The notes under the pieces: model-generated | Told to the model about the DNA's origin: nothing | The model's database searches: none | What the model saw: only the letters and a program-made list of their open reading frames with translations | Shown: positions 12,537 through 12,589 of the stretch, one piece after another | Numbering within the stretch: position 1 is the stretch's first letter | Layout: every line of letters starts with the position of its first letter | Translations under genes and position numbers: made by a program | Origin: an uncultured Eubacteriales bacterium | GTDB lineage: Bacteria > Bacillota > Clostridia > Christensenellales > Aristaeellaceae | Assembly: GCA_900550955.1 (NCBI GenBank) | Contig: URUF01000052.1 | Location: forward strand, 1 to 12,589 | Reading direction: 5' to 3' | DNA: 12,589 bases

Positions 12537-12589
12537 GGCGGCGTAGCTCAGCTGGCTAGAGCATTCGGTTCATACCCGGAGTGTCACTG
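12537..12589 (+). tRNA. Elongator tRNA-Met (CAT), cut by window end
   Basis: The acceptor strand GGCGGCG, the D arm (GCTC/GAGC) and the anticodon arm TTCGG-TTCATAC-CCGGA are visible, with anticodon CAT at 12571-12573. The acceptor start pairs differently from the initiator, and the sequence closely matches elongator tRNA-Met. The variable loop and part of the T arm are present; the 3' end lies beyond the window. It begins 3 nt after the CCA of tRNA-fMet, so the genes form a cluster. Confidence 0.88.

Overview
The window looks like chromosomal DNA of a GC-rich member of the Clostridia (Bacillota). Supporting signs are the RadA-YacL pair, an AzlC/AzlD pair, a RibU transporter under an FMN riboswitch, strong AGGAGG-type ribosome binding sites, frequent TTG/GTG starts, and sigma-A promoters with 17-bp spacers. 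I cannot name the genus. Most genes are housekeeping or ordinary transport. The unusual part is a 791-bp gene-free stretch at 7115-7905.

Layout. Bases 1-90 carry one copy of a dispersed hairpin repeat. From 91 to 1860, on the minus strand, a MarR-type regulator is followed by a MATE efflux pump. Their shared promoter at 1907-1935 has two copies of an 11-bp sequence that looks like the regulator's own operator. From 2005 to 4100, also minus, a membrane-anchored metallophosphoesterase-like protein with degraded catalytic motifs precedes a GNAT acetyltransferase fused to a membrane segment and an unknown C-terminal domain; the unit ends in a terminator at 1940-1974. A divergent 400-bp intergenic region (4101-4501) separates it from radA (4502-5878, TTG start) and a YacL-like PIN/TRAM membrane protein (5942-7114). 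The disA gene that lies between these two in Bacillus is absent here.

Bases 7115-7905 hold no credible protein gene. They contain a rho-independent terminator, two 96-nt direct repeats, a region of about 270 nt that folds on paper into many perfect helices including a 10-bp pseudoknot (a candidate structured RNA), a long palindromic hairpin, and the second copy of the dispersed repeat. They are followed by azlC-azlD (branched-chain amino acid export) and rpsT (ribosomal protein S20) with its own promoter and a bidirectional terminator.

From 12367 down to 9422 a minus-strand unit runs promoter, FMN riboswitch, ribU, tsaE, tsaB, rimI and an NTF2/SnoaL-like gene. Every gene boundary overlaps (4, 1, 4 and 14 nt). 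Riboflavin uptake is therefore physically coupled to the t6A tRNA-modification genes and to an S18/TsaD-type N-acetyltransferase. Divergently, at the right edge, a strong promoter drives initiator tRNA-fMet and then an elongator tRNA-Met cut by the window end.

All base pairings and coordinates were read by eye. Family names rest on motif recognition without database searches.
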